Source of the DNA: Gemmatimonadota bacterium | GTDB taxonomy: Bacteria; Gemmatimonadota; Gemmatimonadetes; Palauibacterales; KS3-K002 | Assembly (NCBI GenBank): GCA_020344215.1 | Contig: CP070815.1 | Location: forward strand, 202,049-266,048 | Length of the DNA: 64,000 nucleotides | Direction: 5' to 3' | In this document: piece by piece, positions 27,594 through 36,360 of the stretch | Numbering within the stretch: position 1 is the stretch's first letter | How the letters are laid out: each line of letters starts with the position of its first letter | Notes under the pieces: generated by a model | The model's input: only the letters and a program-made list of their open reading frames with translations | Told to the model about the DNA's origin: nothing | Database searches by the model: none | Position numbers and translations under genes: made by a program

Positions 27594-30221
27594 TTACCTG
27601 CCGCGCCCCTCCAGCTGGAACAGGATGTCGTAGGGTCCGATGCTACCGCGGTCCACCACGAGGTGCTGGTAGCCCAGCTGCGGGCCGCCGGTCCGCACGT
27701 AGTCGCCCGGGCTCGCCGATTTCACGTCCGCCCGGTAGCGCTCGTGCAGGTACTGGCTGAGCTCCAGTGCGGAGACGCCGCCGTCCTGGTCGGCGTCGGC
27801 CAGCCCGTCGCCGACCGCGTCGGCCAGGAACACGGCCAGGTAGCCGCCGGCACGGAACTTGGCAGCGACAGACGAGGTGACGTCCTCCTCGGAGGAGAAG
27901 AGACCCATGCGACCGGGCGCGGAGATGACGTCCTTGGCGAAGCCACCGCTGAAGCAGGCGTCGAGGACGACGAGTGAGACTCCGGCTCCGACGTTCTCGA
28001 ACATCCGGCCCATCTCATCGTCGGTTAAGGGCCCGTCGTAGAGCTCGATCGTCTCGTCCAACGCGTCGGGGTCGCTGGCCTCGTAGCCGCCGGAGCGCGG
28101 CAGGCGGTTGCCGTGTCCGGAGTAGAAGAGGACGAACATGTCGTCGGGACCCATGCGAGCGGAAAACTCCCTGACGGCGGCGTGCAGGTTGCCGACGGTA
28201 GCTTCGCTGTCGGTGAGGACGATGGCGTCGTCGCGCCGCATGCCGGTCTGGACCATCGCGTCGTGGACGCGCACGGCGTCCTCGGCCGTGTAGGACAGGT
28301 CGTTGGCTTCGCCGGGATAGTCGCTGATCCCCATGAACACACCGTAGATGCGACTCTCTCCGGAGGCGATCAGCGGCCCGGCGGTTACCACCGGGACCTC
28401 GGCACCGGTGGCGGCGCTGAGGGTGAGCCGATACTCACCGGTTTCGCCGGCGCTGTAAGAGGTCGAGAGGATCTGATAACGCCCGTCCTCCCGCAGGTTG
28501 ACATCGATCCGCGAGTTCGATTGGCCCTGGTAGTCGTCGTTCTCGATCTGCTCGCCGTCGGGCGATATGAGCTGTAGATACGTGTCGAAGTCCGTCGAGC
28601 TCATCTCGACGCTTACGGCCAACCCGGTGGCTCCCTCGAACACGTACAGGTCACTGTATACGCCGCTCATCAGCTGACGGTCGCCGGCTTCCAAGCGGCC
28701 GGTCGTTTGCTCGCCCACCCGGAGGGCCACGACGTCGCGCTGCCGGGTAGTGGTCGGGCTGCCTTCGCCGAACTCGATGCTTAGCTCGTACGCACCGGTC
28801 TCGCCGACCTTGTAGGATGTCACGACCACCCTGTGGGTCCCGGCCTCGGTGATGTCGGACTCGATTACGCTATGGCCGGCCAGTCCTTCGAAGTCGTCGT
28901 TCTCCGCCTGCCCGCCGGCGGGATCGATCAACATGAGGTAGGTGTCAAACTCGCTGGAGCTCACATCCAGCCGGACCCGCTGGCCGGGGCGACCCTCGAA
29001 CGTGTAACCATCAGCGTACTCTCCGCTGCTCAACGTCTGGTCACCCGACGCCAGCGCACCGTGCTCGACACGCGGACCCGCCGCTGCAGCCACGGCGCCC
29101 CCCCGACCGATGGTGAGTGTGTAGGAGCCCGACTCGCCGGGCTTGTAGCTGGTTACCAGGACCCTGTAGCCGCCGCCCTCCGGCAGCTGCATAGCGACCT
29201 GGGAACGGGTCGCGTCGCCCTCGTGATCGTCGTTCTCGAACTGCTCGCCGCTGGGGGCGATGAAGATCAGGTAGGGGTCGAAGTCACGGGAGCGCAGGTC
29301 GATGATGAAGTACTCGCCGGCGCTGCCAGAGAGATCGAACGAGTCGTAGTACTCACCGCTGGCCAGTTCGGAGTCGCCGCTTGCCAGCGTGCCCCTTTCG
29401 GTGCGACCGCCGGCCGCCGCCGTTGCGACAGCGCCTGCCGCCGCAGTGGTAATCGAGAGCTCGTAGGCCCCGGTCTCGCTCGCCTGGAACGAGGTCACCA
29501 AGACGCTCCACTCGCCGCTCTCGTCCAAGACCTCCTCGATCCGGGACCGGCTGGTCGAGCCCTCGTAGTCGTCGTTTTCGGACCGCTCGCCGCTGGGCGA
29601 TTTGAGGATCAGGTAGGGATCAAACTCGAACGAGCTGAGGTCCACGACCACCGCATCGCCGGCGCTGCCCTGAAAGGGGTAGGTGTCGTAGTACTCCTTG
29701 CTATCGAGCCGAGCGTCGCCCATCTCGAGCCGGCCCTGGTAGCTCTGGGTCGCGCCTCCTGCCACGACGGGCGTGGCCAGCGCGCCCTGAGCGAACACGC
29801 CGACGCCGTAGAAGCAAGGCTCGCTGCTACAGTCCGCCATGTAGACGTGAACGGTGTAGCTCTGGGTGCTCGTTGGTGTCACCTCCAACATGGGGACGGC
29901 ATCTTCCTCGTAGTCGGAATCGACCTCGTTGCCGCCGGGATCGCGGAGCATGAGATCGATGTCGGGACAGTCGTTGTCGCAGACACCGACGAGGATGTAG
30001 GCGACCCCGGCCTGGAGCGTGACGGTGAAGTCCTCCGACGTCTCGTCGTGCAACGATCCCATGTGGGTGTCGCCGACGAGCCCATAACCCTCCGGGCCGA
30101 ACACGTCGCTGGCGGTGCGAATCTGACCGAGCACCTGCTGTTGCCACTGGCTCTGTGCCTGAGCGGGCACGGGTGCCAGCAGCAGCCCAGCCAGGACGAA
30201 AAGGAAGGGGCGTCCGTACAT
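27594..30221 (-). CDS. Secreted caspase-family (C14) protein with PPC-like repeats
   Basis: The ATG at 30221 has GGAG seven bases upstream and opens a Sec signal peptide (ending near AQAQ). After a divergent first module there are four clear PPC-type beta-sandwich repeats of about 100 residues, each with LxSGEYYDxY, an FDPYLxL strand, an ENDDxEG loop and VLVTSYxxGETGAY. The last 270 residues are a C14 caspase domain: YGVFMGISDYPGEANDL, the catalytic His in FYSGHGNRL and the catalytic Cys in VVLDACFSGG. The acidic tail of the domain contains an EF-hand-like DADQDGGVSALEL. Export predicts a role outside the cytoplasm. Its upstream region carries copy B of the structured repeat. Confidence 0.85.
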   Translation of the reverse strand: MYGRPFLFVLAGLLLAPVPAQAQSQWQQQVLGQIRTASDVFGPEGYGLVGDTHMGSLHDETSEDFTVTLQAGVAYILVGVCDNDCPDIDLMLRDPGGNEVDSDYEEDAVPMLEVTPTSTQSYTVHVYMADCSSEPCFYGVGVFAQGALATPVVAGGATQSYQGRLEMGDARLDSKEYYDTYPFQGSAGDAVVVDLSSFEFDPYLILKSPSGERSENDDYEGSTSRSRIEEVLDESGEWSVLVTSFQASETGAYELSITTAAAGAVATAAAGGRTERGTLASGDSELASGEYYDSFDLSGSAGEYFIIDLRSRDFDPYLIFIAPSGEQFENDDHEGDATRSQVAMQLPEGGGYRVLVTSYKPGESGSYTLTIGRGGAVAAAAGPRVEHGALASGDQTLSSGEYADGYTFEGRPGQRVRLDVSSSEFDTYLMLIDPAGGQAENDDFEGLAGHSVIESDITEAGTHRVVVTSYKVGETGAYELSIEFGEGSPTTTRQRDVVALRVGEQTTGRLEAGDRQLMSGVYSDLYVFEGATGLAVSVEMSSTDFDTYLQLISPDGEQIENDDYQGQSNSRIDVNLREDGRYQILSTSYSAGETGEYRLTLSAATGAEVPVVTAGPLIASGESRIYGVFMGISDYPGEANDLSYTAEDAVRVHDAMVQTGMRRDDAIVLTDSEATVGNLHAAVREFSARMGPDDMFVLFYSGHGNRLPRSGGYEASDPDALDETIELYDGPLTDDEMGRMFENVGAGVSLVVLDACFSGGFAKDVISAPGRMGLFSSEEDVTSSVAAKFRAGGYLAVFLADAVGDGLADADQDGGVSALELSQYLHERYRADVKSASPGDYVRTGGPQLGYQHLVVDRGSIGPYDILFQLEGRGR

Positions 30222-30581
30222 GGGATACTCCAGATCGAGGGTGGTGGGATTGCGCGGGGGCGAGCGGCTGGTGGGTCGAACGGCGAGACCCACGGCGCCT
30301 AATATGTGCAGGGCGTCGGGAAAGCGGCAAGGGTGGCCGTCGGGGGCGGGAGGACCACTCGCTTGGGGCTCGCGGGGTCGCCGGCCGGCGATCTCGCTTC
30401 GGATACACCAGCTACGCTCGACCGCCGGCGCGGCTCCCAGGCTGACTGGCGAATTACGCGAGCTGGTCCTCTCGCTCCCTCCCGCCAGACCAGCGACGCG
30501 GACATGCCGGGGAGAGCGCGCCGCCTCCGCCCCTGCCCCGCCCGCAAAGCGGCAGGGTCGCCAGCAGCAGCCACACGCCTG
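30222..30581. other. Structured spacer upstream of the caspase gene
   Basis: No coding frame is credible in these 360 bases. The left half is taken up by copy B of the dispersed element and its outer inverted repeat. The promoter of the caspase gene should be between the element and 30221. Confidence 0.55.
30344..30441. repeat. Dispersed structured element, copy B
   Basis: The same 96-base element as at 18091-18190, in the same orientation. The 25-base loop (CGCTTCGGATACACCAGC and onward) differs from copy A at only a few positions. The stem pairs GCCGGCGATC (384-393 of the 30-kb row) with GACCGCCGGC, with one mismatch. An outer inverted repeat adds GGCGGGAGGACC at the left, answered by GGTCCT and CCTCCCGCC at about 30463-30487. 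It lies about 120 bases before the start of the caspase gene. Confidence 0.75.
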
Positions 30582-31457
30582 TCATCGGTCGGCCTTGAGC
30601 TTGGCCACCAGATGTTCCAAGAACCCCAGGTTGGCGAGCTGGGCCTCGGCATCGCAGTAGGTCGTATAGATGTTGACGCTGCTCGGCGTGACGTTGAGCT
30701 CGTAGGGGTACGTTCGCGTCGCGACCTGGAAGAAGCGTTCGAGGGTCTCCGCGGTGAAGACTCGCGCGAACGCATCGGGGTTCGCACCGATGGCGGCGAC
30801 CTTGCGCTCGAGGTCGGCGGGCAGCGCGACAAGCGGTTCGAGCCGGGAGGCGACGCCACCTGTGGCACGCCCCCTGTCGTCGGCCAAGCCGACGTCGCCG
30901 AATGGCAGGGAGAGGAACTCGCCGTGTATGACGTGCGTCGCGCGCCACTCTCGCTCGAAGTACCTGGGCTTCTCCCACCCGATCATCAAAGAGCACAGGA
31001 AGGGTGGCTCGCGATCGAGCTCGCGCACGAAGGCGAGCATGAACCCGACCTCCTTGCGCCGCACAGCTGGATCGATCGAGCCCTTGTGAGTCAGGACGTT
31101 GCCCACCCAGCTCTTGCGACCGTCGAGCTCCCGGACGACCTGCCAGCGACCGGTCCGCGGGTCCTCCTGCAGCCGGGTCCCCCACCGCCTGGCAAGCTGG
31201 CGCAGCCCTGACCGCGTCCGGGTCTTCATGTAGCGGACCGCGAGCACCCTATACGGGAAGAGCAACGTCGAGGCGGCGATGCCCGTGATGATCAAGCCAA
31301 CGCTACTGTGAGTGGCCAGGGGGAACGTGAGCGCTATCCCAATCAGCGCCCAGAGAGCGCTCACCAGCGAGCGCCGCCTCCAACCGCTCGGATAGAGAAA
31401 CCCGCGTACGAGTAGCAGGCCGATCAACGCGACGGGAATTCTGAGCAAGTAGTCCAT
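30582..31457 (-). CDS. Membrane protein of unknown function
   Basis: The 291-residue product starts with two or three hydrophobic helices (LLRIPVALIGLLLVRGFLY, LWALIGIALTFPLA, VGLIITGIAASTLLFPYRVL) followed by a soluble domain of about 200 residues, probably cytoplasmic. That domain has conserved-looking aromatic patterns (FLCSLMIGWEKPRYFEREW, TYPYELNVTPSSVNIY) but matches no family I know. It begins 23 bases after the stop of the antiporter gene, so the two are likely one transcript and the protein may serve the antiporter. The frame has good codon character throughout. Confidence 0.6.
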   Translation of the reverse strand: MDYLLRIPVALIGLLLVRGFLYPSGWRRRSLVSALWALIGIALTFPLATHSSVGLIITGIAASTLLFPYRVLAVRYMKTRTRSGLRQLARRWGTRLQEDPRTGRWQVVRELDGRKSWVGNVLTHKGSIDPAVRRKEVGFMLAFVRELDREPPFLCSLMIGWEKPRYFEREWRATHVIHGEFLSLPFGDVGLADDRGRATGGVASRLEPLVALPADLERKVAAIGANPDAFARVFTAETLERFFQVATRTYPYELNVTPSSVNIYTTYCDAEAQLANLGFLEHLVAKLKADR

Positions 31458-31480
31458 GTCGACAGTGAATGTGTCCGTCC

Positions 31481-33208
31481 TTACCGATTCCCGCCAGTCA
31501 GATCCACCTGCGGCTCGCTGGGAACCGGCGACGGCGTCGTGCCGCCCGGCGGCTCGACGCGGGCGACGCCCTCCGCCGCCAGCCCCAGCAGCTTCAGGCT
31601 CAGCGCCGCCAGATGCTCACCCATCAGCACCTCCTCGTTCAACAGAGCGTCAGCCCCGGTCTCGATGAGCCGATGGGCGTGCCGGGCGTAGCGAGCACGG
31701 GCCACGATCGGCAGATCGGGTTTCTGGGTCCTGGCGGCTTCAATGATGGCGGCCGCGCTCGCGGGATCCGGCACCGTGACGATCAGGGCCCGGGCCGTCC
31801 CGACTCCGGCGTGCCGGAGGGTCTCGGCCTGCGAGGCGTCGCCGAACTCTATTTCCGTTCCCGCGCCACGCGCCTTGCGCACGGTCTGCGCGTTGAGCTC
31901 GATCACCAAGTAGGGCGAACCCACGTCACGGAGGGCCTCCACGACCCTCGAGCCCGTCGGTCCACAGCCGACGACGATGACGTGTCCCGCCCGCGCCGCT
32001 GCCGCGGCCTCCGCCTCGCTGGACAGCTCGGGCCGCGCGGCGCCGCGCCCGGCCAGCGAGGCCAGGTGACGCGAAGCGACGACGAGATACGGCGCAAGCA
32101 GCAGGGTCAGCACCGCGGCGGAGACGACCAGCTGGAATCCGCCCGCGTCGATTAGGCCCTCGCCACGTCCTACTTCCGCTACCACGAAAGACAGCTCGCC
32201 GATGTGGGCGAGAGTCAGGCCGACGACGAGCGCGGCGGGTCCAGAGTACCCGAACAACCGCACCACGCCGGCGGCGATGACGGCCTTGACCGCGACGATC
32301 GCCACGACTACACCAGCGAGCAGCGGCGCACCGCCGACCATCCAAGCGGGATCCGCCAGCATCCCGATCGACACGAAGAACAGTGCCAGGAAGCCGGAGC
32401 GCAGCGATCCGACCTCGACACGCATCTGGTTGGAGAACGGCGAATCGGCGAGCAGGACGCCGGCGAGGAAGGCACCGAGCACGGGTGACAGCCCCAGAGC
32501 GTGGGCTGCCCAGGTAGCGCCGAGGCAGAAGGTCAGCGCCAGGATCACGAACAGCTCGTGCACCCGAATCGCGGCCGCCCAGCTCAACAGGACGGGCATG
32601 AGCGTCTTGGCGAGCACCACGAACGCAGCGATGAGCACGAGCCCGCGCACCAGCGCTCCGCCCAGTAGCTGCGGCGCGTCCCCGCCCAAGCCAGCGGCGA
32701 GCACCGGCAGGAGAATCAGGGCCGGAATCACTGCGATGTCCTGGACCAGCAGGATGCCCACCGACACACGACCGGGCACGCTATCCAGCTCCGCCCGATC
32801 GGTCAGCACGCGGAAAACCACCGCGGTGCTACTGAAGGCGAAGACCAGGCCCAGCGCCGCGCCCGTCGCCACAGGCACCCGGAACGGCAGCGCCACGACC
32901 ATCAGCAGCGCCACCGTCAGCAGAATCTGCAGGACCCCGGTGCCGACCCCGGCAAACCCGAGGATCCGCAGCCGTCGCCACGGCAGCTCGAGCCCGATAG
33001 TGAAGAGCAGCAACGCGACGCCCAGCTCGGCCATGCCGCGCACCTCGTCCACCGCCCGCAACAACGCCAGCGCGTGCGGCCCGATCAGCACGCCTGCCAG
33101 CAGGTAGCCCACGATCGGGCTCTGCCCGAGGCGCGCCAGCAGGAGTCCCAGGGTCAGCGCCGCACCCAGCGCGACGACGATATCGAGCAGCAGCGAGAAG
33201 GTATCCAT
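31481..33208 (-). CDS. KefB-type cation:proton antiporter with TrkA-N domain
   Basis: Using the ATG at 33208, the product has 575 residues. About twelve membrane helices cover residues 1-390 in the CPA2 pattern: GLLLARLGQSPIVGYLLAGVL at the first inverted unit, ALLLFTIGLEL, and FAFSSTAVVFRVL. A Rossmann TrkA-N domain follows (VIVVGCGPTGSRVVEALRD), which binds NAD(H) or nucleotides and gates transport in KefB/KefC relatives. It exchanges K+ or Na+ for protons across the inner membrane. The glutathione-sensing residues of true KefB were not examined in detail. It shares a divergent spacer with the radical SAM gene. Confidence 0.85.
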   Translation of the reverse strand: MDTFSLLLDIVVALGAALTLGLLLARLGQSPIVGYLLAGVLIGPHALALLRAVDEVRGMAELGVALLLFTIGLELPWRRLRILGFAGVGTGVLQILLTVALLMVVALPFRVPVATGAALGLVFAFSSTAVVFRVLTDRAELDSVPGRVSVGILLVQDIAVIPALILLPVLAAGLGGDAPQLLGGALVRGLVLIAAFVVLAKTLMPVLLSWAAAIRVHELFVILALTFCLGATWAAHALGLSPVLGAFLAGVLLADSPFSNQMRVEVGSLRSGFLALFFVSIGMLADPAWMVGGAPLLAGVVVAIVAVKAVIAAGVVRLFGYSGPAALVVGLTLAHIGELSFVVAEVGRGEGLIDAGGFQLVVSAAVLTLLLAPYLVVASRHLASLAGRGAARPELSSEAEAAAAARAGHVIVVGCGPTGSRVVEALRDVGSPYLVIELNAQTVRKARGAGTEIEFGDASQAETLRHAGVGTARALIVTVPDPASAAAIIEAARTQKPDLPIVARARYARHAHRLIETGADALLNEEVLMGEHLAALSLKLLGLAAEGVARVEPPGGTTPSPVPSEPQVDLTGGNR

Positions 33209-33359
33209 CGATGGGCAGTCTCGGTTATCGCAAGTTGCGATGGATATTCGCCTGCAGGCGGAGGTTACGCCAGCGGCGGCACCACGCCTCGCTGGCTCGC
33301 TCACCATCGCGATGCGTATCTTGTGACGACGACCTGCGCCGACCGGGAGGCGTGACGAT

Positions 33360-34319
33360 ATGTTCCGAGCCGCTTATTTGAACCTGGGTAACGCCGAGCT
33401 CCACAAGCGGGCCCGCGCGGCGGTGGCCGGCCTTGCCGATTGCCGCGCCTGCCCACGCGACTGTCGCGTCAACCGCCTCGAGGACAAGTGGTCGGCCTGC
33501 AAGACCGGTCGCTATGCCGTCGTCAGCAGTTGCTTCCCACACTTCGGCGAGGAGGACCCGCTGCGTGGCTGGAACGGCTCGGGCACGATATTCTTCTCGC
33601 ACTGCAACCTGCGCTGCGTCTTCTGTCAGAACTACGACATCAGCCAGGCGGTAAGACCCGGAGCGGCACGGCCGGGGTCGCCTCCCGAGGACCTCGCCGC
33701 CATGATGCTCTCGTTGCAGCAGCTCGGTTGCCACAACATCAACTTCGTCACGCCCGAGCACGTAGTGCCCCAGGTGCTGGAAGCGCTGGCCCTCGCGGTC
33801 GACGCCGGGCTGACGCTCCCCATAGTCTATAATACGAGCGCCTACGACTCGATGGAGAGCCTGGCGCTGCTCGACGGCGTCATCGACATCTACATGCCCG
33901 ACTTCAAGTTCTGGTCGCGCGAGCTGAGCGAGAAGTACCTGAAGGCCGAGAACTACCCCGGCGCGGCGCGGGCGGCGATCGCCGAGATGCACCGGCAGGT
34001 TGGGCCGCTGCAGATCGATGCCAACGGCGTGGCGACCCGCGGTGTCCTCCTCCGCCATCTGGTTATGCCGGGCCAGCTGGACGAGACGCGGGCGATACTC
34101 GGTTGGATCGCCAGCGAGCTCGGGACCCGAACCTACATCAATCTGATGGATCAGTATCGGCCCGCCGGTCGCGTCTGCGCCGAGCACTACCCGGAGATCA
34201 ACCGGCGACTCTCCGCTTCCGAGTTCAGCCAAGCACACCAGATCGCCGCCGAGCTTGGCCTGACCCGACTCGATCAGCGACACCCGAACCCGCGCATTAT
34301 CCGCAGGCTGTTTCGCTAG
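33360..34319 (+). CDS. PflX-like radical SAM protein
   Basis: The 319-residue protein has the radical SAM cluster motif CNLRCVFC (residues about 81-88). An N-terminal Cys-rich segment (CRACPRDCRVNR) and a GWNGSGTIFFSHC lead-in are typical of the PflX/COG1313 group, relatives of pyruvate formate-lyase activase whose substrate is not established. Later landmarks are INFVTPEHVVPQVLEAL, DIYMPDFKFW and GVLLRHLVMPGQ. It should be cytoplasmic and oxygen-sensitive. No glycyl-radical enzyme gene is in the window, so it may act on a different partner. The ATG lacks a strong ribosome binding site. Confidence 0.8.
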   Translation: MFRAAYLNLGNAELHKRARAAVAGLADCRACPRDCRVNRLEDKWSACKTGRYAVVSSCFPHFGEEDPLRGWNGSGTIFFSHCNLRCVFCQNYDISQAVRPGAARPGSPPEDLAAMMLSLQQLGCHNINFVTPEHVVPQVLEALALAVDAGLTLPIVYNTSAYDSMESLALLDGVIDIYMPDFKFWSRELSEKYLKAENYPGAARAAIAEMHRQVGPLQIDANGVATRGVLLRHLVMPGQLDETRAILGWIASELGTRTYINLMDQYRPAGRVCAEHYPEINRRLSASEFSQAHQIAAELGLTRLDQRHPNPRIIRRLFR

Positions 34320-34335
34320 CGAACCAGACGCCCGC

Positions 34336-35052
34336 TCAGAGCAGCTGGCGGCCGATCGCCACGAGGGCGGCAGCGGCGGCAATGGCGCGGACCGCCGTGC
34401 GCGTGTACCGGCGGTCGAGGATCCGAGCGGTGTAGCCGGAGACCAAGAATCCTAAGATGACGCCCGGCAGCAAAGCGAGGCCGAGAAGGAGATCCTGACG
34501 CCCGAGGCGGTCGACGGCAGCCAGCGCCAGCAGCGACACGATGGCGCCGCCGACGAAGAATCCCGACAGCGTGCCACGCAGCCGCGCCGCCGGCAGGTTC
34601 TGAAGCAGCAGCGCGATCGGTGGGCCGCCGAGCGCGGCGGTGGTCCCCATGAACCCCGACAGCACACCGGCGCTCACCAGGCTCCAGGGCCGCGGCTCGA
34701 CCCGCAGCCTGAGGGCGCTGAGCGCCACAGCGACCAGCACCAAGATCCCGAACAGCAGGCTCAGCACATCGCCCGACAAGGCGACGAGCGCCGCCGCCCC
34801 GATGGCGCTGCCCGGGACGCGACCGCCGACCGCCCAGGCCACGCCGCGGAAATCGATGGAGCGTCGCTCGCGGTGTGCGAGCAGCAAGGTGAGAACGATA
34901 GCGGCGCAGAGAACGGGAGCCGGCACGAAGCGCGGATCGACGAGGAAGAGCAAGGGGACGGCGATGAGCGAGAGGCCGAACCCCACCGACCCCTGCACGG
35001 CCGCGCCGAGCGCCGTGGCCGCGGCGGCCGCCACCAGCTGCAGCGGAGTCAC
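34336..35052 (-). CDS. TauE/SafE-family membrane permease
   Basis: The 238-residue product has about eight hydrophobic helices with the family features VQGSVGFGLSLIAVPLLFL in the first helix pair and VLSGFMGTTAALGGPPIALLL in the second. Members export sulfite, sulfoacetate or other organic anions. The GTG start at 35052 overlaps the stop of the alcohol dehydrogenase gene (GTGA), so the two are translationally coupled; the permease may export the product or by-product of that enzyme. Convergent with the radical SAM gene, 16 bases apart. Confidence 0.8.
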   Translation of the reverse strand: MTPLQLVAAAAATALGAAVQGSVGFGLSLIAVPLLFLVDPRFVPAPVLCAAIVLTLLLAHRERRSIDFRGVAWAVGGRVPGSAIGAAALVALSGDVLSLLFGILVLVAVALSALRLRVEPRPWSLVSAGVLSGFMGTTAALGGPPIALLLQNLPAARLRGTLSGFFVGGAIVSLLALAAVDRLGRQDLLLGLALLPGVILGFLVSGYTARILDRRYTRTAVRAIAAAAALVAIGRQLL

Positions 35053-36149
35053 CGGGGGCTCGGTGCGATGATCGCTTTGGTCACGGCAAGCGCTTCAACG
35101 TCGGCCAGCGCCTCTCCTGCCTCGTCGAGACTGTAGCGGCCGCCGATCACGCGCGCGAACGGAAGCATGTCATGATGCTTGGCGAGCAAGCGGAGCGCCC
35201 GGTAGCAGTGGCTGAAGTCGAGCCCCCAGCGCCCGCGGACATCGGCGTGCTTGCGGTTAATGTCGATGTGGGGGTTGATCGTCGCTTCGCCGACGTCGGT
35301 GTAGTGCCCGGCGATTACATACGTGCCGCCGTCGCGTAGCAGCTTGAAGCCCTCGGGGATGGCAGCGGGGTTCCCGGCGCACTCCAGCGCTACGTCGACG
35401 CCCCGCCCATTCGTCAGGTCGCGGATCATTGTGTCCCGTTCATCCGGCGGTACGTCACTCAGCGACATTGTGACATCGGCGCCGAAGGCCGAGGCCAACT
35501 CGAGGCGCGCCGCGGGATCACCAATCGTCACGACCGTAGCGGCGCCACGCAACGCCGAGAACGCGATGGCAGACAGCCCGACCGGACCTGTCCCCTGCAC
35601 CAGCACCGTGTCACCCATTCCCAAGTCGCTGCGCTCGACCGCGGCGAACCCGGTGAACAGGCCACACCCCCCGCCGATCACATCATCGGCGGTGAGCGGC
35701 TCGGGCAGCTTCAACGTCTGGACCCCGGGCTTCAGATAAATGCGCTCGGCCCAGCCGCCCAGCGGGCCATCGTGGGCCGAGTACGTGATGCCGTAGACAC
35801 GGCGACTGGGACAGCGGTTCGGCTGCCCGGCAACCGTACAGAAGTAACAGGCGTGGCAGGTCTCGTGGACATCGTAGAAGGTGACGAGGTCACCGGGGGC
35901 CAGCGGCGTGCCCATGCTGTCGGCCTCGACGCCTCGCGTCTCCAGGACGCGGCCGACGCTGATGTGGCCGGGGATGATCGGATAGGGAACGCCAGCCAGC
36001 CGTCCGTGATAGATGTGCACGTCGGTGCCGCAGACCTCGCTGGCCACGGTCTCGAGCAGGATACTTCCCGGCTCCAGCTTCGGGTCGTCGAGCTGCCACA
36101 GCTCGATCGCCTGCTCGGGTCCGGTCATCACCGCCGCTTTGATCGGCAT
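35049..36149 (-). CDS. Zinc-type medium-chain alcohol dehydrogenase
   Basis: The 366-residue protein has the catalytic zinc Cys in ASEVCGTDVHIYHG, a structural zinc site of four Cys (CHACYFC then C after seven residues), and the NAD(P) loop GTGPVGLSAIAF. The usual GHE at the second catalytic position reads PGHISVGRVLE, so the conserved Glu is missing; zinc geometry may be altered. An ATG with GGAGG eight bases upstream starts 15 bases after the stop of the decayed gamma-glutamyltransferase. It is coupled to the TauE permease. Substrate unknown; sugar alcohols or threonine-like substrates are common in this subgroup. Confidence 0.85.
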   Translation of the reverse strand: MPIKAAVMTGPEQAIELWQLDDPKLEPGSILLETVASEVCGTDVHIYHGRLAGVPYPIIPGHISVGRVLETRGVEADSMGTPLAPGDLVTFYDVHETCHACYFCTVAGQPNRCPSRRVYGITYSAHDGPLGGWAERIYLKPGVQTLKLPEPLTADDVIGGGCGLFTGFAAVERSDLGMGDTVLVQGTGPVGLSAIAFSALRGAATVVTIGDPAARLELASAFGADVTMSLSDVPPDERDTMIRDLTNGRGVDVALECAGNPAAIPEGFKLLRDGGTYVIAGHYTDVGEATINPHIDINRKHADVRGRWGLDFSHCYRALRLLAKHHDMLPFARVIGGRYSLDEAGEALADVEALAVTKAIIAPSPR

Positions 36150-36164
36150 CCGCTTATCCTCCCG

Positions 36165-36360
36165 TCAGTGTCCGACGGCCATGCCGTCCTTCCTGGGATC
36201 CGAGCCTGCGGCCCAGCCGCGCTCGAGCCGCATCACCGCCTGGCTGCCGCCGAAGGACACAGGGCAGGTCCATGTCGAATAGCAGAAGGTTGAGCAGCAC
36301 TTGCACGTGGCCTTGCGGCTGGATCGAGCCGCCCATCCAGGCCTGCCTCGGCGCAGTCAA
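36165..36360 (-). pseudogene. Decayed gamma-glutamyltransferase 3-prime remnant
   Basis: Two pieces of the C-terminal end of gamma-glutamyltransferase are visible in different frames. The first reads WMGGSIQPQGHVQVLLNLLL (36334 to about 36275), the classic MGG-QPQGH-VQVL signature. The second, one frameshift away, reads GGSQAVMRLERGWAAGSDP and continues RKDGMAVGH to a TGA at 36165, the usual family C-terminus. Some 40 residues normally between these blocks are gone, and everything upstream, including the catalytic Thr region, is replaced by the TerB-like gene. It cannot encode an active enzyme. Confidence 0.8.

Noticed and set aside
27594..30221. Repeat pattern considered as a possible CRISPR array or DNA-level tandem repeat
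   Set aside because: The periodicity of about 300 bases is in the protein repeats only; nucleotide identity between units is low and there are no constant short repeats.
28833..30302. Long plus-strand open frame of 489 codons opposite the caspase gene
   Set aside because: It mirrors the repeats of the caspase gene on the other strand, has no ribosome binding site or known domain, and is the usual shadow frame in GC-rich DNA.
33225..34382. Minus-strand open frame of 385 codons opposite the radical SAM gene
   Set aside because: The plus-strand gene has the full radical SAM motif; the antisense frame has none and overlaps the antiporter promoter region.
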